Shown piece after piece: positions 8,950-18,713 of a DNA stretch of 64,000 nt. This DNA is from Thiohalocapsa sp. PB-PSB1. Its GTDB lineage: Bacteria > Pseudomonadota > Gammaproteobacteria > Chromatiales > Chromatiaceae. The notes under the pieces were generated by a model that saw only the letters and a list, made by a program, of their open reading frames with translations, did not search any database and was not told the DNA's origin. The position numbers and the translations under genes were made by a program. Each line of letters begins with the position of its first letter. The stretch's first letter is position 1. Location: positions 1,054,001 through 1,118,000 of the forward strand of contig CP050890.1 in NCBI GenBank assembly GCA_016745215.1, written 5' to 3'.

Positions 8950-10295
8950 GTCATGGCCCATCCGCAAACGAACTCAAACGTCGGCGTCGCACGGCCGCGA
9001 AGGCAGTCGGTGCCGACGGCGTATTGATCCTGCCAGCCGCGACGGAAGTCATTCGTAATCGTGATGTGCACTATCCTTTCCGTCAGCATAGCGATTTCTA
9101 CTATATGACTGGCTTTCCCGAGCCGGATGCGGTGGCGGTGATTGCGCCCAAGCATAAGGACGGCGAATTCGTATTGTTCTGTCGTCCGCGCGATCCAGAA
9201 CGCGAGCAATGGGATGGTCAGCGCCAAGGCGTCGACGGTGCCATCGCCAACTTTGCCGCCAACCAGGCTTATCCCCTCGAACAACTCGATGAAAAGCTTA
9301 CCGAACTGCTCGCAGATCGCAGTCGCATCTATTACCCCGTCGGCAATGATGCAAAGTTCGATCTGGCGGTAATGAATTGGCTGCGCGCCCTGCGCGCCAA
9401 GGCGCGTGCCGGGGTGAGCGCACCTTCGGAGCTGATTCTGTCCGATCGCGTCGTGCATGAACAACGCTTGATCAAAAGCAAATCGGAGCAGCAGATCATG
9501 CGCCAGGCCGCTGCCATTTCCGCGGCGGGTCACCGACGGCTGCTGCAAAAATGCCGGCCCGGTATGAACGAACAGCAGCTCGAAGCCCTATTTTTGCATG
9601 CCTGCACTGAGCGAGGCGCTCGCTTCCAGGCTTACTCGCCGATCGTTGGCAGTGGGCATAACGCCTGCGTGTTACATTATGTGGACAATAACGCCGTGCT
9701 GCATGACGGCGACCTGGTGTTGGTGGATGCCGGCTGCGAGCTGAACGGATACGCCTCTGATATCACCCGTACCTTTCCGGTCAACGGTCGCTTCAGCCCC
9801 GCGCAACGTGCACTTTACGAGTTGGTACTGGTTGCACAAAAATCCGCCATCAACGCAGTGCGGCCCGGCAATCGCTGGAATGCTCCCCACGAGACCGCAT
9901 TACGGGTGTTGACCCGTGGCCTGCTGGATCTTGGTTTTTTGCAGGGGGACGGCAGAGATTTGCCGACATTACTGAAGGAAGAAAAATATAAACCCTATTA
10001 TATGCACCGTACCGGCCATTGGCTGGGCATGGACGTGCATGACGTCGGTGATTATAAAGTCGACGGCAAGTGGCGCACATTCGAACCCGGCATGGTACTG
10101 ACCGTCGAACCTGGGCTGTATGTTGCGCCGGACGCAGATGTTCCGCAGCATTATCGCGGCATCGGCATCCGTATTGAAGACGATGTGCTGGTCACCAATG
10201 ACGGCAACCAGGTGTTATCCCGCGATGCGCCCAAGGAAATCGACCAGATCGAGCGGCTGATGGCCAGGACGCACCCGCAACCGGAGGAGACCTAA
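8946..10295 (+). CDS. pepP: Xaa-Pro aminopeptidase (aminopeptidase P)
   Basis: About 449 residues with an N-terminal aminopeptidase P domain (NRDVHYPFRQHSDFYYMTGF) and a C-terminal pita-bread metallopeptidase domain. Metal ligands are visible in order: Asp in VDAGCELNGYASDITRTF (two Asp), His in HRTGHWLGMDVHD, Glu in LTVEPGLYV and Glu in GIRIEDDVLV. It removes N-terminal residues preceding proline using two Mn ions. ATG 8946 overlaps the UPF0149 stop (ATGA) and matches the E. coli PepP N-terminus; an ATG at 8937 is an alternative. Placement upstream of ubiH and ubiI is conserved. Confidence 0.95.
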   Translation: MSHGPSANELKRRRRTAAKAVGADGVLILPAATEVIRNRDVHYPFRQHSDFYYMTGFPEPDAVAVIAPKHKDGEFVLFCRPRDPEREQWDGQRQGVDGAIANFAANQAYPLEQLDEKLTELLADRSRIYYPVGNDAKFDLAVMNWLRALRAKARAGVSAPSELILSDRVVHEQRLIKSKSEQQIMRQAAAISAAGHRRLLQKCRPGMNEQQLEALFLHACTERGARFQAYSPIVGSGHNACVLHYVDNNAVLHDGDLVLVDAGCELNGYASDITRTFPVNGRFSPAQRALYELVLVAQKSAINAVRPGNRWNAPHETALRVLTRGLLDLGFLQGDGRDLPTLLKEEKYKPYYMHRTGHWLGMDVHDVGDYKVDGKWRTFEPGMVLTVEPGLYVAPDADVPQHYRGIGIRIEDDVLVTNDGNQVLSRDAPKEIDQIERLMARTHPQPEET

Positions 10296-10298
10296 TCA

Positions 10299-11534
10299 GT
10301 GCTTGAATACGACGTTGTCATCGTCGGCGGCGGCCTGGTCGGCGGCAGCCTGGCGTGCGCCCTGCGCGACACTGGGCTCGCTATCCTGGTGGTGGACGCA
10401 GCGCCCGCGAGTGCGCCGGACCATCCCAACCCGGACCATCCCAGCTACGACGAGCGCGTGATTGCGTTATCCCTTGGCAGTCAGCGCATTTTCGACGGCA
10501 TTGGCATCTGGCCGCAGATGGCCGCAGATGCCGAACCAATCCGTCATGTCCATGTCTCCGACCGCGGCCATTTCGGGTTTGCCCATTTGGACGCTGAGGA
10601 CGAGGGCGTAGACGCCCTCGGCTACGTGACTCCAGCACGCGCCATTGGCCGTGGCATCGAGGCGGGATTGGCCGGCGCTGACAACATCGAACTGTTACGC
10701 CCGGCTCGGCTCGTGGGTCTGCACGCAGGCGCGCGCGGTTGGCAGCTGGAGGTGGCCATGAACGGCGATTCCCGGCTACTCGAGGCGCGGCTGCTGTTGG
10801 CCGCCGACGGCGGTGATTCGGCCGTGCGCCGCCGGCTTGGCCTCGGCGTGCACGAACGCACCTATGGCTATGACGCCATTATTTCCACGGTCACCGCCGA
10901 ACGGCCTGATGTCGGCACCGCTTTTGAGCGTTTCACCGATAGCGGACCCTTGGCAATGCTGCCGATGACCGGTGGTCGCTACTCAGTGGTCTGGACCGCC
11001 CGCGACAGCGACACTGCGGACATTCTAGCCATGGACGACAAAGGCTTCGTCCATCGGCTGCAACAGCGCTTCGGCTACCGGCTGGGTCGCCTCGGCCGAC
11101 CTGGCCGGCGTATTGCCTATCCGCTACGGCTGGTTTTGGCCAAGCAGCTCACCCAGCCGCGCTTGGCATTGCTCGGCAATGCCGCGCATACATTGCATCC
11201 GGTTGCCGGCCAGGGCTTCAACCTGGGCCTGCGCGATGTCGCACTACTTGCCGAATTGCTCGCCGAGGCCCAGCGCACCGGACAAGACCCAGGCGGCAAC
11301 AGCGTAGTCAATGCCTACCATAAACGCCGTAGGCCGGACCAGTACAGCGCCGCCCTGTTTACCGATTGCCTGGCGCGACTCTTTGTCAATCCATTCGCGC
11401 CGGTGCGCATCGCGCGCAATCTGGGCATGCTCGGAATCGACCTGTTGCCTACGGCTCGGCATTTGCTTGCTCGGCGCTTTATGGGCACCAGCGGGCGCTT
11501 GACGCGCTTGCAGCGTGGATTGCCCCTCGGCTGA
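10299..11534 (+). CDS. ubiH: 2-octaprenyl-6-methoxyphenol hydroxylase UbiH
   Basis: A 411-residue class A flavoprotein monooxygenase: FAD dinucleotide fold DVVIVGGGLVGGSLACAL at the N-terminus, the internal LLAADGGDSAVRRRLGLG (DG) motif, and LLGNAAHTLHPVAGQGFNLG binding the FAD ribityl. UbiH hydroxylates the ubiquinone ring, aerobically. The start is GTG 10299, 3 bp after the pepP stop and behind GGAGGA. Its location between pepP and a second UbiH-family gene identifies it as UbiH rather than UbiF. Confidence 0.92.
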   Translation: MLEYDVVIVGGGLVGGSLACALRDTGLAILVVDAAPASAPDHPNPDHPSYDERVIALSLGSQRIFDGIGIWPQMAADAEPIRHVHVSDRGHFGFAHLDAEDEGVDALGYVTPARAIGRGIEAGLAGADNIELLRPARLVGLHAGARGWQLEVAMNGDSRLLEARLLLAADGGDSAVRRRLGLGVHERTYGYDAIISTVTAERPDVGTAFERFTDSGPLAMLPMTGGRYSVVWTARDSDTADILAMDDKGFVHRLQQRFGYRLGRLGRPGRRIAYPLRLVLAKQLTQPRLALLGNAAHTLHPVAGQGFNLGLRDVALLAELLAEAQRTGQDPGGNSVVNAYHKRRRPDQYSAALFTDCLARLFVNPFAPVRIARNLGMLGIDLLPTARHLLARRFMGTSGRLTRLQRGLPLG

Positions 11535-11610
11535 TGTTCATAGCGCAGTGCTACCCCTAGTACGTGCCACCTGTACTGCCCCTAACCCTGACGAATTAAG
11601 CGAAAACAAG

Positions 11611-12825
11611 ATGCCCAGCCAATCAACCTCCTTTGATGTCGTCATCGTCGGCGGCGGCATGGTCGGTGCCGCCATGGCCGCTGCCTGCCACGGCCAGGGC
11701 TACTCTGTTGCCGTCATCGACGGCCAGCCACCGCAGCGTGAATGGCCTGCTGGCGAGGTGGATCTGCGCGTCTCAGCGCTAAGCCGTGCCAGCCAGCGCA
11801 TCCTCGAGCGGCTCGGCGCCTGGCAGCGTATCGAACAGCTTGGTGCCAGCCCCTACCGCGAGATGCAGGTCTGGGACGCGCTCGGCGGTGCCGGTATCCA
11901 TTTCGACAGTGCCGACCTCGGTCAACCCGATCTTGGCCACATTGTCGAAAACCGCGTCATGCGTCTGGCCTTGTGGGAACAATTGGAACAGTCAGCCAAC
12001 GTGGAATTGCTCTGTCCAGCAGCGATCGAGGCCCTATCCATCGATCAGCATGTTGCTAGGGCAAGCCTCGCCGATGGCCGCGAGCTGACCGCCAAATTGC
12101 TGATCGGCGCCGATGGCAGTCGCTCGTTCGTGCGCGAGACCCTGGGTATCGAGACCGGCGGCTGGGCCTACGACCAGCGTGCAATCGTCGCCAACGTAGA
12201 AGTTGGCCATTGGCACCGGGAAACTGCCTGGCAGCGTTTCTTGCCCACCGGGCCGCTCGCCTTTCTGCCGTTGGCGGATGGTCGTTGTTCTATAGTCTGG
12301 TCCGCCGAGAACCAGCGTGCCGACGAGCTGATGGCCATGGACGACGCTGCTTTCATGCTGGCGCTCGAAGAAGCTTTCCAGCAGCGCCTTGGGCCGATCC
12401 TATCCGTTGGGCCACGGGCGGAATTCCCCTTGCAAATGCAACATGCGCTGCGCTATGTCCAGCCGCGTGCGGCATTGATTGGCGATGCCGCCCATGCCAT
12501 TCATCCGCTGGCAGGTCAGGGCGTCAACCTCGGTCTGTTGGATGTCGCGGCGCTCACCGACGTACTGGCGCAGGTCCGCGCTAAGGGACGCGACATTGGC
12601 AATCTCGCGGCATTGCGTCGTTACGAGCGTGCCCGGCGCGGTGAAAATCTGATCATGCTCAATGCCATGGACCTGTTCAAACGTCTGTTCAGCAATCGCA
12701 CCCTACCTTTGGTGGCAGCCCGTAATCTGGGTCTTGCGGTCACCGAGCATATTGGGCCGCTGAAGCGTTTGTTCATATCCCAGGCTCTGGGGCTGGACAA
12801 CAGCTTGCCGCCTTTGGCGCGCTGA
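11611..12825 (+). CDS. ubiI: UbiI/VisC-type ubiquinone ring hydroxylase
   Basis: The 404-residue paralogue of the preceding gene has FAD motifs FDVVIVGGGMVGAAMAAAC, LLIGADGSRSFVRETLGI and LIGDAAHAIHPLAGQGVNLG. By position it corresponds to UbiI (VisC), the C5 hydroxylase of ubiquinone synthesis. An open frame extends to 11515 inside ubiH, but the FAD fold begins only after ATG 11611, which is taken as the start. UbiF/UbiL-like activity cannot be excluded by sequence reading alone. Confidence 0.87.
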   Translation: MPSQSTSFDVVIVGGGMVGAAMAAACHGQGYSVAVIDGQPPQREWPAGEVDLRVSALSRASQRILERLGAWQRIEQLGASPYREMQVWDALGGAGIHFDSADLGQPDLGHIVENRVMRLALWEQLEQSANVELLCPAAIEALSIDQHVARASLADGRELTAKLLIGADGSRSFVRETLGIETGGWAYDQRAIVANVEVGHWHRETAWQRFLPTGPLAFLPLADGRCSIVWSAENQRADELMAMDDAAFMLALEEAFQQRLGPILSVGPRAEFPLQMQHALRYVQPRAALIGDAAHAIHPLAGQGVNLGLLDVAALTDVLAQVRAKGRDIGNLAALRRYERARRGENLIMLNAMDLFKRLFSNRTLPLVAARNLGLAVTEHIGPLKRLFISQALGLDNSLPPLAR

Positions 12826-13080
12826 CTCGGTTTCGATTCGTTGCCAAGCCGTTTGTAGCGGTTCATGAATAACCAATACAATGCTATCCAGACATCGGCG
12901 GAGTGCAATCGGGGTCGCTATCGGAATCGAGAGAGAAAATGCCCTATGCTAGGCTGTCGAAAATCACTCCTCTAGTTCAGGACGTGCTTGCTGGTGTGCG
13001 ATGCGTTGTCCGCAGACGACAACAGCAAGCAAAAGGCACTGCGCTATCGTATCGTGGCCATGCTCACGAAGCTCGGACAG
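12826..13080. other. Intergenic stretch with a fragment of the TA-type MITE
   Basis: No gene is visible. Around 12909-12955 the sequence carries pieces (GGGGTCGCTATCGGAATC, then TAGGCTGTCGAAAAT) that match the interior and end of the roughly 250-bp MITE found whole at 15727 and 19892, so this is probably a decayed copy. Confidence 0.5.
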
Positions 13081-15726
13081 CGTGGCTAGTGCAGCAGTGC
13101 GGATGTCCCGTTACCCTTTCCTGCTCTATCGGCAAGGCCCTGTCTTGCATCCGATCTGCCGGCATCGCGGCCTGTTCGCCCGCAAGCGGGCTCCTACGTC
13201 GGCCGTACCCGTTAGCTTGTAGGAGCCCGCTTGCGGGCGATGTGCCGGCTACACGGCAAGGATCGAGCTTCGCGCTTAGTGGCATGTTTTATTGTATTCG
13301 TGCAGCGGTGCGGATGTCCCGCTACCCTCTCCTGCTCTATCGGCAAGGCTCTGTACCTTGCGTCCGACCTGCCGGCATCGCGGCCTGTTCGCCCGCAAGC
13401 GGGCTCCTACGTCGGCCGTAGCCGTTAGTTTGTAGGAGCCCGCTTGCGGGCGATGTGCCGGCTACACGGCAAGGATCGAGCTTCGCGCTTAGTGGCATGT
13501 TTCATTGTATTCGTGCAGCGGTGCGGATGTCCCGCTACCCTTTCCTGCTCTATCGGCAAGGCACTGTACCTTGCGTCCGACCTGCCGGCATCGCGGCCTG
13601 TTCGCCCGCAAGCGGGCTCCTACGTTGGCCGTAGCCGTTAGTTTGTAGGAGCCCGCTTGCGGGCGATGTGCCGGCTACACGGCAAGGATCGAGCTTCGCG
13701 CTTAGTGGCATGTTTCATTGTATTCGTGCAGCGGTGCGGATGTCCCGCTACCCTTTCCTGCTCTATCGGCAAGGCACTGTACCTTGCGTCCGATCTGCCG
13801 GCATCGCGGCCTGTTCGCCCGCAAGCGGGCTCCTACGTCGGCCGTACCCATTAGTTTGTAGGAGCCCGCTTGCGGGCGATGTGCCGGCTACCCGGCAAGG
13901 ATCGAGCTTCGCGCTTAGTGGCATGTTTCATTGTATTCGTGCAGCGGTGCGGATGTCCCGCTACCCTCTCCTGCTCTATCGGCAAGGCCCTGTACCTTGC
14001 GTCCGACCTGCCGGCATCGCGGCCTGTTCGCCCGCAAGCGGGCTCCTACGTCGGCTGTACCCGTTAGCTTGTAGGAGCCCGCTTGCGGGCGATGTGCCGG
14101 CTACACGGCAAGGATCGAGCTTCGCGCTTAGTGGCATGTATTCGTGCAGCGGTGCGGATGTCCCGCTACCCTCTCCTGCTCTATCGGCAAGGCCCTGTAC
14201 CTTGCGTCCGACCTGCCGGCATCGCGGCCTGTTCGCCCGCAAGCGGGCTCCTACGTCGGCCGTACCCGTTAGCTTGTAGGAGCCAGCCCTTTCAAGGTGT
14301 TGATACGTGTACGACAGCAACCGCACGATTTTGCGGTGTTTGCTTTCCGACAAGCTGGCAAGCGGCTGCGGATGCCTGCGAGCCCTTGACGCTAAAAGAC
14401 TGATTCATAATGTTGTTTTTGCGCACCTTGAAAGGGCTGCTTGTAGGAGCCCGCTTGCGGGCGATGTGCCGTCTACCCGGCAAGGATCGAGCTTCGCGCT
14501 TAGTGGCATGTTTTATTGTGTTAGTGCAGCAGTGCGGATGTCCCGTTACCCTTTCCTGCTCTATCGGCAAGGCCCTGTACCTTGCGTCCGACCTGCCGGC
14601 ATCGCGGCCTGTTCGCCCGCAAGCGGGCTCCTACGTCGGCTGTACCCGTTAGCTTGTAGGAGCCCGCTTGCGGGCGATGTACCGGCTACCCGACAAAGAT
14701 CGAGCTTCGCGCTTAGTGGCATGTTTTATCGTGCTAGTGCAGCGGTGCGGATGTCCCGCTACCCTTTCCTGCTCTATCGGCAAGGCCCTGTACCTTGCGT
14801 CCGATCTGCCGGCATCGCGGCTTGTTCGCCCGCAAGCGGGCTCCTACGTCGGCCGTAGCCGTTAGCTTGTAGGAGCCCGCTTGCGGGCGATGTGCCGGCT
14901 ACCCGGCAAGGATCGAGCTTCGCGCTTAGTGGCATGTTTCATTGTATTCGTGCGGCGGTGCGGATGTCCCGCTACCCTCTCCTGCTCTATCGGCAAGGCA
15001 CTGTACCTTGCGTCCGACCTGCCGGCATCGCGGCTTGTTCGCCCGCAAGCGGGCTCCTACGTCGGCCGTACCCGTTAGCTTGTAGGAGCCCGCTTGCGGG
15101 CGATGTGCCGGCTACCCGACAAGGATCGAGCTTCGCGCTTAGTGGCATGTTTTATCGTGCTAGTGCAGCGGTGCGGATGTCCCGCTACCCTTTCCTGCTC
15201 TATCGGCAAGGCGCTATACCTTGCGTCCGATCTGCCGGCATCGCGGCTTGTTCGCCCGCAAGCGGGCTCCTACGTCGGCCGTACCCGTTAGCTTGTAGGA
15301 GCCCGCTTGCGGGCGATGTGCCGGCTACCCGACAAGGATCGAGCTTCGCGCTTAGTGGCATGTTTTATCGTGCTAGTGCAGCGGTGCGGATGTCCCGCTA
15401 CCCTTTCCTGCTCTATCGGCAAGGCGCTATACCTTGCGTCCGATCTGCCGGCATCGCGGCTTGTTCGCCCGCAAGCGGGCTCCTACGTCGGCCGTAGCCG
15501 TTAGTTTGTAGGAGCCCGCTTGCGGGCGATGTGCCGGCTACCCGGCAAGGATCGAGCTTCGCGCTTAGTGGCATGTTTCATTGTATTCGTGCAGCGGTGC
15601 GGATGTCCCGCTACCCTTTCCTGCTCTATCGGCAAGGCCCTGTACCTTGCGTCCGACCTGCCGGCATTGCGGCCTGTTCGCCCGCAAGCGGGCTCCTACG
15701 TCGGCCGTAGCCGTTAGCTTGTAGAT
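13081..15726 (+). repeat. Tandem array of 213-bp units, each carrying an inverted REP doublet
   Basis: The palindromic motif GTAGGAGCCCGCTTGCGGGC starts at 13219, 13432, 13645, 13858, 14071, 14276 (broken), 14443, 14656, 14869, 15082, 15295 and 15508, with the last unit closing at 15721. Spacing is exactly 213 bp except one 205-bp unit (8-bp loss) and one unit split by a 154-bp insertion. Each unit also has the reverse complement GCCCGCAAGCGGGCTCCTAC about 20 bp before the next motif, so neighbouring motifs form an inverted REP pair (REPIN/BIME-like). Units differ by scattered substitutions. Because 213 is a multiple of 3, long open frames run through the array, but they have no gene features. 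A partial unit precedes 13219. Confidence 0.93.
14285..14438. mobile_element. 154-bp MITE inside the REP array
   Basis: The insertion has perfect 15-bp terminal inverted repeats, AGCCCTTTCAAGGTG at 14285-14299 and its complement at 14424-14438, with no open gene inside. It is flanked by 13-bp direct repeats GCTTGTAGGAGCC at 14272-14284 and 14439-14451. Target duplications this long are typical of the IS4 family, which suggests, but does not prove, an IS4-type transposase moved it. Confidence 0.85.
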
Positions 15727-15975
15727 AGGCTGTCGAAATCTGCAGTCTCACTAAAACAAGCGCTTCCCGGTTCATGGATGCTTAGTCGGGGTCGGGGTCG
15801 GTGTCAAGGTCAACATTAGGGATTGGTATCGAGCTGGCTGTTTTGGTCGATGAGCGGATTCGATTCCGATTCCGATAGCGACCCCGACACCGATGAGGCT
15901 TCCCCAGTGCGTTCGATGAAGCAATCCAAGACCCGGAATCGGTTTGGCATCAAAACTCAGGACATTCCGACAGCC
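15727..15975 (+). mobile_element. TA-type MITE, copy 1 (about 249 bp)
   Basis: Starts AGGCTGTCGAAAT and ends ATTCCGACAGCC, imperfect inverted repeats. The interior matches, in opposite orientation, the element at 19892-20145 (shared CCAAGACCCGGAATCGGTTT and CGATAGCGACCCCGAC stretches). The TA at each edge is consistent with an IS630/Tc1-like target. It abuts the last unit of the 213-bp array. Confidence 0.75.
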
Positions 15976-16052
15976 CAGTGCTCTGCTCGGAAGTCGCGAG
16001 ACCGTTTGCAGTCGTTGTCGTGGTCGTCATCGATAACACACGACGAGCGATT

Positions 16053-16217
16053 CAGGGCAAATGTATCTAAATCCTGCATGTTTTCTGCGTGATCGACTCA
16101 TTTCATGAACTTTACTTAAACGAGCCGTTGAAAGTGCCTCTTTTTTCTGGCTATCTCAGCTATAGATTCTGATCATCCTAGTAATTCATAAAAATAGATT
16201 TTGATGCGTTTGCCCTG
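16053..16217. mobile_element. 165-bp MITE with ISAs1-type ends
   Basis: Left end CAGGGCAAATGTATCTAAAT and right end complementary to CAGGGCAAACGCATC match the terminal repeats of the complete ISAs1-family element at 53528-54805. It is flanked by a perfect 10-bp duplication ACGAGCGATT at 16043-16052 and 16218-16227. No coding capacity. The next 90 bp contain an inverted scrap of the 213-bp REP unit (about 16255-16293). Confidence 0.85.
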
Positions 16218-16402
16218 ACGAGCGATTAAGACAACGATCAAGACAACAACAAACAGCAGAAACGGTAGCGGGACATTCGCACCGCTGCACAAGGCGCTCA
16301 GCGAGGAGCGTGGCGGATATCGGGTTGGTCAGTTCGATACCGAATGAGTCGGCAGGCGACACCCAAGCCAAAAACCTGTTTAGCTTGTTTCTGCACCATC
16401 AC

Positions 16403-18205
16403 CTAGATCATCGTTGGGCCGTCCTCCCGCTCGCGCTGCTGCAACTCCCACATGGCCGCATAAGCACCGCCGTCGGCGAGCAGCTTGCGGTGCTCCCCTT
16501 GTTCGATGATGCGCCCGGCATCCATGACCAGGATACGATTGGCATCCACGACCGTGGATAGACGGTGGGCGATCACCAGCGTTGTATGGTCCTCCGCCAC
16601 CTCTGCCAGGGTCTGCTGAATGGCCTGCTCGGTATGACTGTCCAGCGACGAGGTTGCCTCGTCGAACACCAGCAGGCGCGGACGCTTGAGGATAGTGCGG
16701 GCAATTGCCACACGCTGCTTCTCGCCGCCAGACAACTTGAGCCCGCGCTCGCCGACCACCGTGTCCCAACCGTCAGGCAGCGATTCGATGAAGCCGCGGA
16801 TGTGTGCCAGCTCGGCGGCCCGCTCGATTTCCTCGCGGCTGGCATCGGGACGGCCATAGGCCAGGTTATAGTAGATGCTGTCGTTGAATAGCACCGTATC
16901 CTGGGGCACGATGCCGATGGTCGCTCGCAGACTCTGCTGGGTCACAGTGCGGATGTCCTGATCGTCGATCAGAATGCGACCAGCGTGCACGTCATAGGAG
17001 CGAAACAGCAATCTGGCCAGTGTCGACTTGCCGGCACCGCTGTGGCCGACCACCGCCAGCTTCTCGCCGGGGCCGATGTGAAAATTCACGTCACGCAGGA
17101 TCGGACGCTCCGGTTGATAATGAAAGTCCACATGCTCGAAGCGCAACGCGCCTTGGCGTAATCGCAACGCGGGGGCAGCGGGCGCATCTTCGATCTCCGG
17201 CTCCCGCTCGAGCAATTTGAATACCAGATCCATGTCCGCCAGGGCGTACTTGATCTGTCGATACACAATGCCGAGAAAGCTGAGCGGAATGAACAGCTGC
17301 AGCATGAAGGTGTTCACCAGCACCAGGTCGCCGACACTCATGTTGCCGGCCACCACGCCGCGCGCCGCAAAGAACATGATCAGCGTCACCCCCAGCGCAA
17401 TGATGCTGCCCTGACCCAGGTTGAGCAACGACATGGAACTTTGGCTTTTGACCGCGACATTTTCCCAGTCGGTCAATGTGTTGTCATAGCGCTGCAACTC
17501 CATGCGCTCGTTGCCGAAGTATTTGACTGTCTCATAGTTCAGCAGACTGTCAAAGGCCTGCGAGTTACCACGCGAATCAAGCACATTCATCTGTCGACGA
17601 TAGTCCATACGCCACTCGGTGATCGCAAAGGTGAAGCCAACATAGATGGCAACCGTACCAAAAGTGATCAGCGAGAATACCAGTTGATACTTGGTCAGCA
17701 GCACCAAAGCTACCAACGTGAATTCCACCACCACTGGGATGACGCTGAAGACCATGTAATTCAGGATGGTTGATACCGAGCGTGTGCCACGTTCCAGATC
17801 GCGGCTGACTGCGCCGCTTTGGCGCTCCAGGTGATAACGCAGTGACAGCCGATGCAGGTGTTCCAGTACGCGTGTGGACAGGCGCCGCATGGCACGGAAG
17901 CGTACGCGGGCGAACACGATATCGCGCAGTTCGTTGAACAACGAGCCGGACAGTTTGAGCAACCCATAGGCTAAAAGCAGGCTCACCGGCAAGACCAGCA
18001 CTTGCGTATCAGTACGCTCGAAGGTATCGACAATGTCCTTGAGTACCAGCGGCACACCGACATTCGCCATCTTGGCCAACACCAGGCAACCGAGCGCGAG
18101 CAATGCCCGGCCGCGGAATTCCCACAGAAAGGGCAACATACCGCGCAGGTTATGCCAGTCGCGACGGTCTTTATGGATATGCTCAGTGGCTTTGATTGGA
18201 ATCAT
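16403..18205 (-). CDS. Atm1-type ABC transporter, fused permease and ATPase
   Basis: From ATG 18203-18205 the product is 600 residues: six membrane helices in the first 320 residues, then an ATP-binding domain with Walker A GHSGAGKST, Q-loop VPQDTVLF, signature LSGGEKQR, Walker B LLVFDEATSSLD and the switch His in IAHRLSTV. The NYETVKYFGNE segment in the permease is a hallmark of the Atm1/HMT1 branch, exporters of glutathione-linked sulfur or metal species. Codons upstream of ATG 18205 are open but lack homologous-looking sequence. It is divergent from the S24-like gene. Confidence 0.92.
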   Translation of the reverse strand: MIPIKATEHIHKDRRDWHNLRGMLPFLWEFRGRALLALGCLVLAKMANVGVPLVLKDIVDTFERTDTQVLVLPVSLLLAYGLLKLSGSLFNELRDIVFARVRFRAMRRLSTRVLEHLHRLSLRYHLERQSGAVSRDLERGTRSVSTILNYMVFSVIPVVVEFTLVALVLLTKYQLVFSLITFGTVAIYVGFTFAITEWRMDYRRQMNVLDSRGNSQAFDSLLNYETVKYFGNERMELQRYDNTLTDWENVAVKSQSSMSLLNLGQGSIIALGVTLIMFFAARGVVAGNMSVGDLVLVNTFMLQLFIPLSFLGIVYRQIKYALADMDLVFKLLEREPEIEDAPAAPALRLRQGALRFEHVDFHYQPERPILRDVNFHIGPGEKLAVVGHSGAGKSTLARLLFRSYDVHAGRILIDDQDIRTVTQQSLRATIGIVPQDTVLFNDSIYYNLAYGRPDASREEIERAAELAHIRGFIESLPDGWDTVVGERGLKLSGGEKQRVAIARTILKRPRLLVFDEATSSLDSHTEQAIQQTLAEVAEDHTTLVIAHRLSTVVDANRILVMDAGRIIEQGEHRKLLADGGAYAAMWELQQREREDGPTMI

Positions 18206-18314
18206 AATTTTGTTGACTGCTGAACAGGAGGTCCCAACCTCCCTGGGCATCAAAATCCATGCGTCGTGCGGCCGCGGCTGGACGATGCCCCTCTCTTAAC
18301 GATGGAGCCCCATC

Positions 18315-18713
18315 ATGATAGAACCCATGCTCGAAGGCACCGGCTGTGCAATGCAAGAACCCTTCGCCCTGCAGGTGCTTGGTCCGGACATGCAGCCGGA
18401 GTTTCCGGATAAGTGTATTGTCATCATCGAACCAACCAACTTTTGCCGCGACGGCATGTACGTGTTCGCCGAGGTGGAGGGTGTGCGCTGGTTTCGTCAA
18501 TATCGCCGCGATGCCGATAACCGCGAATGGCTAATTGCGCTCGACCCGACATTTCCACAGATTGAGGTGACACAGCTGGAGTGGAAGGTGCTCGGGGTGA
18601 TTATCCAGCGCAATATCCGGCGCAACATCAAACACTATGACTATGCTGGGGTCGAGGATTCCAGCTTTTCCGCCCAGCCCGCGATCAATGCGCTGGACAT
18701 CACCGGCACATGA
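18315..18713 (+). CDS. S24/S26A-like (LexA-fold) protein lacking the catalytic residues
   Basis: A 132-residue protein resembling the C-terminal LexA/UmuD peptidase fold: LQVLGPDMQPEFPDKCIVIIEP corresponds to the family pattern G-x-S-M-x-P-x-x-x-x-G-D, but the Ser is Asp here, and the segment that normally carries the general-base Lys reads EGVRWFRQ, with Arg. It therefore probably does not cleave itself and may serve only as a fold or sensor. Its stop overlaps the start of the adaptor gene by 4 bp, so the pair is co-translated. Function unknown. Confidence 0.7.
   Translation: MIEPMLEGTGCAMQEPFALQVLGPDMQPEFPDKCIVIIEPTNFCRDGMYVFAEVEGVRWFRQYRRDADNREWLIALDPTFPQIEVTQLEWKVLGVIIQRNIRRNIKHYDYAGVEDSSFSAQPAINALDITGT

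Noticed and set aside
13668..15497. Long open frames through the 213-bp array (about 200 codons each)
   Set aside because: They exist because the unit length is a multiple of 3; no ribosome site or plausible protein pattern, and more than one frame is open at once.
13081..15726. CRISPR array
   Set aside because: Units are 213 bp with no variable spacers, and there are no cas genes.
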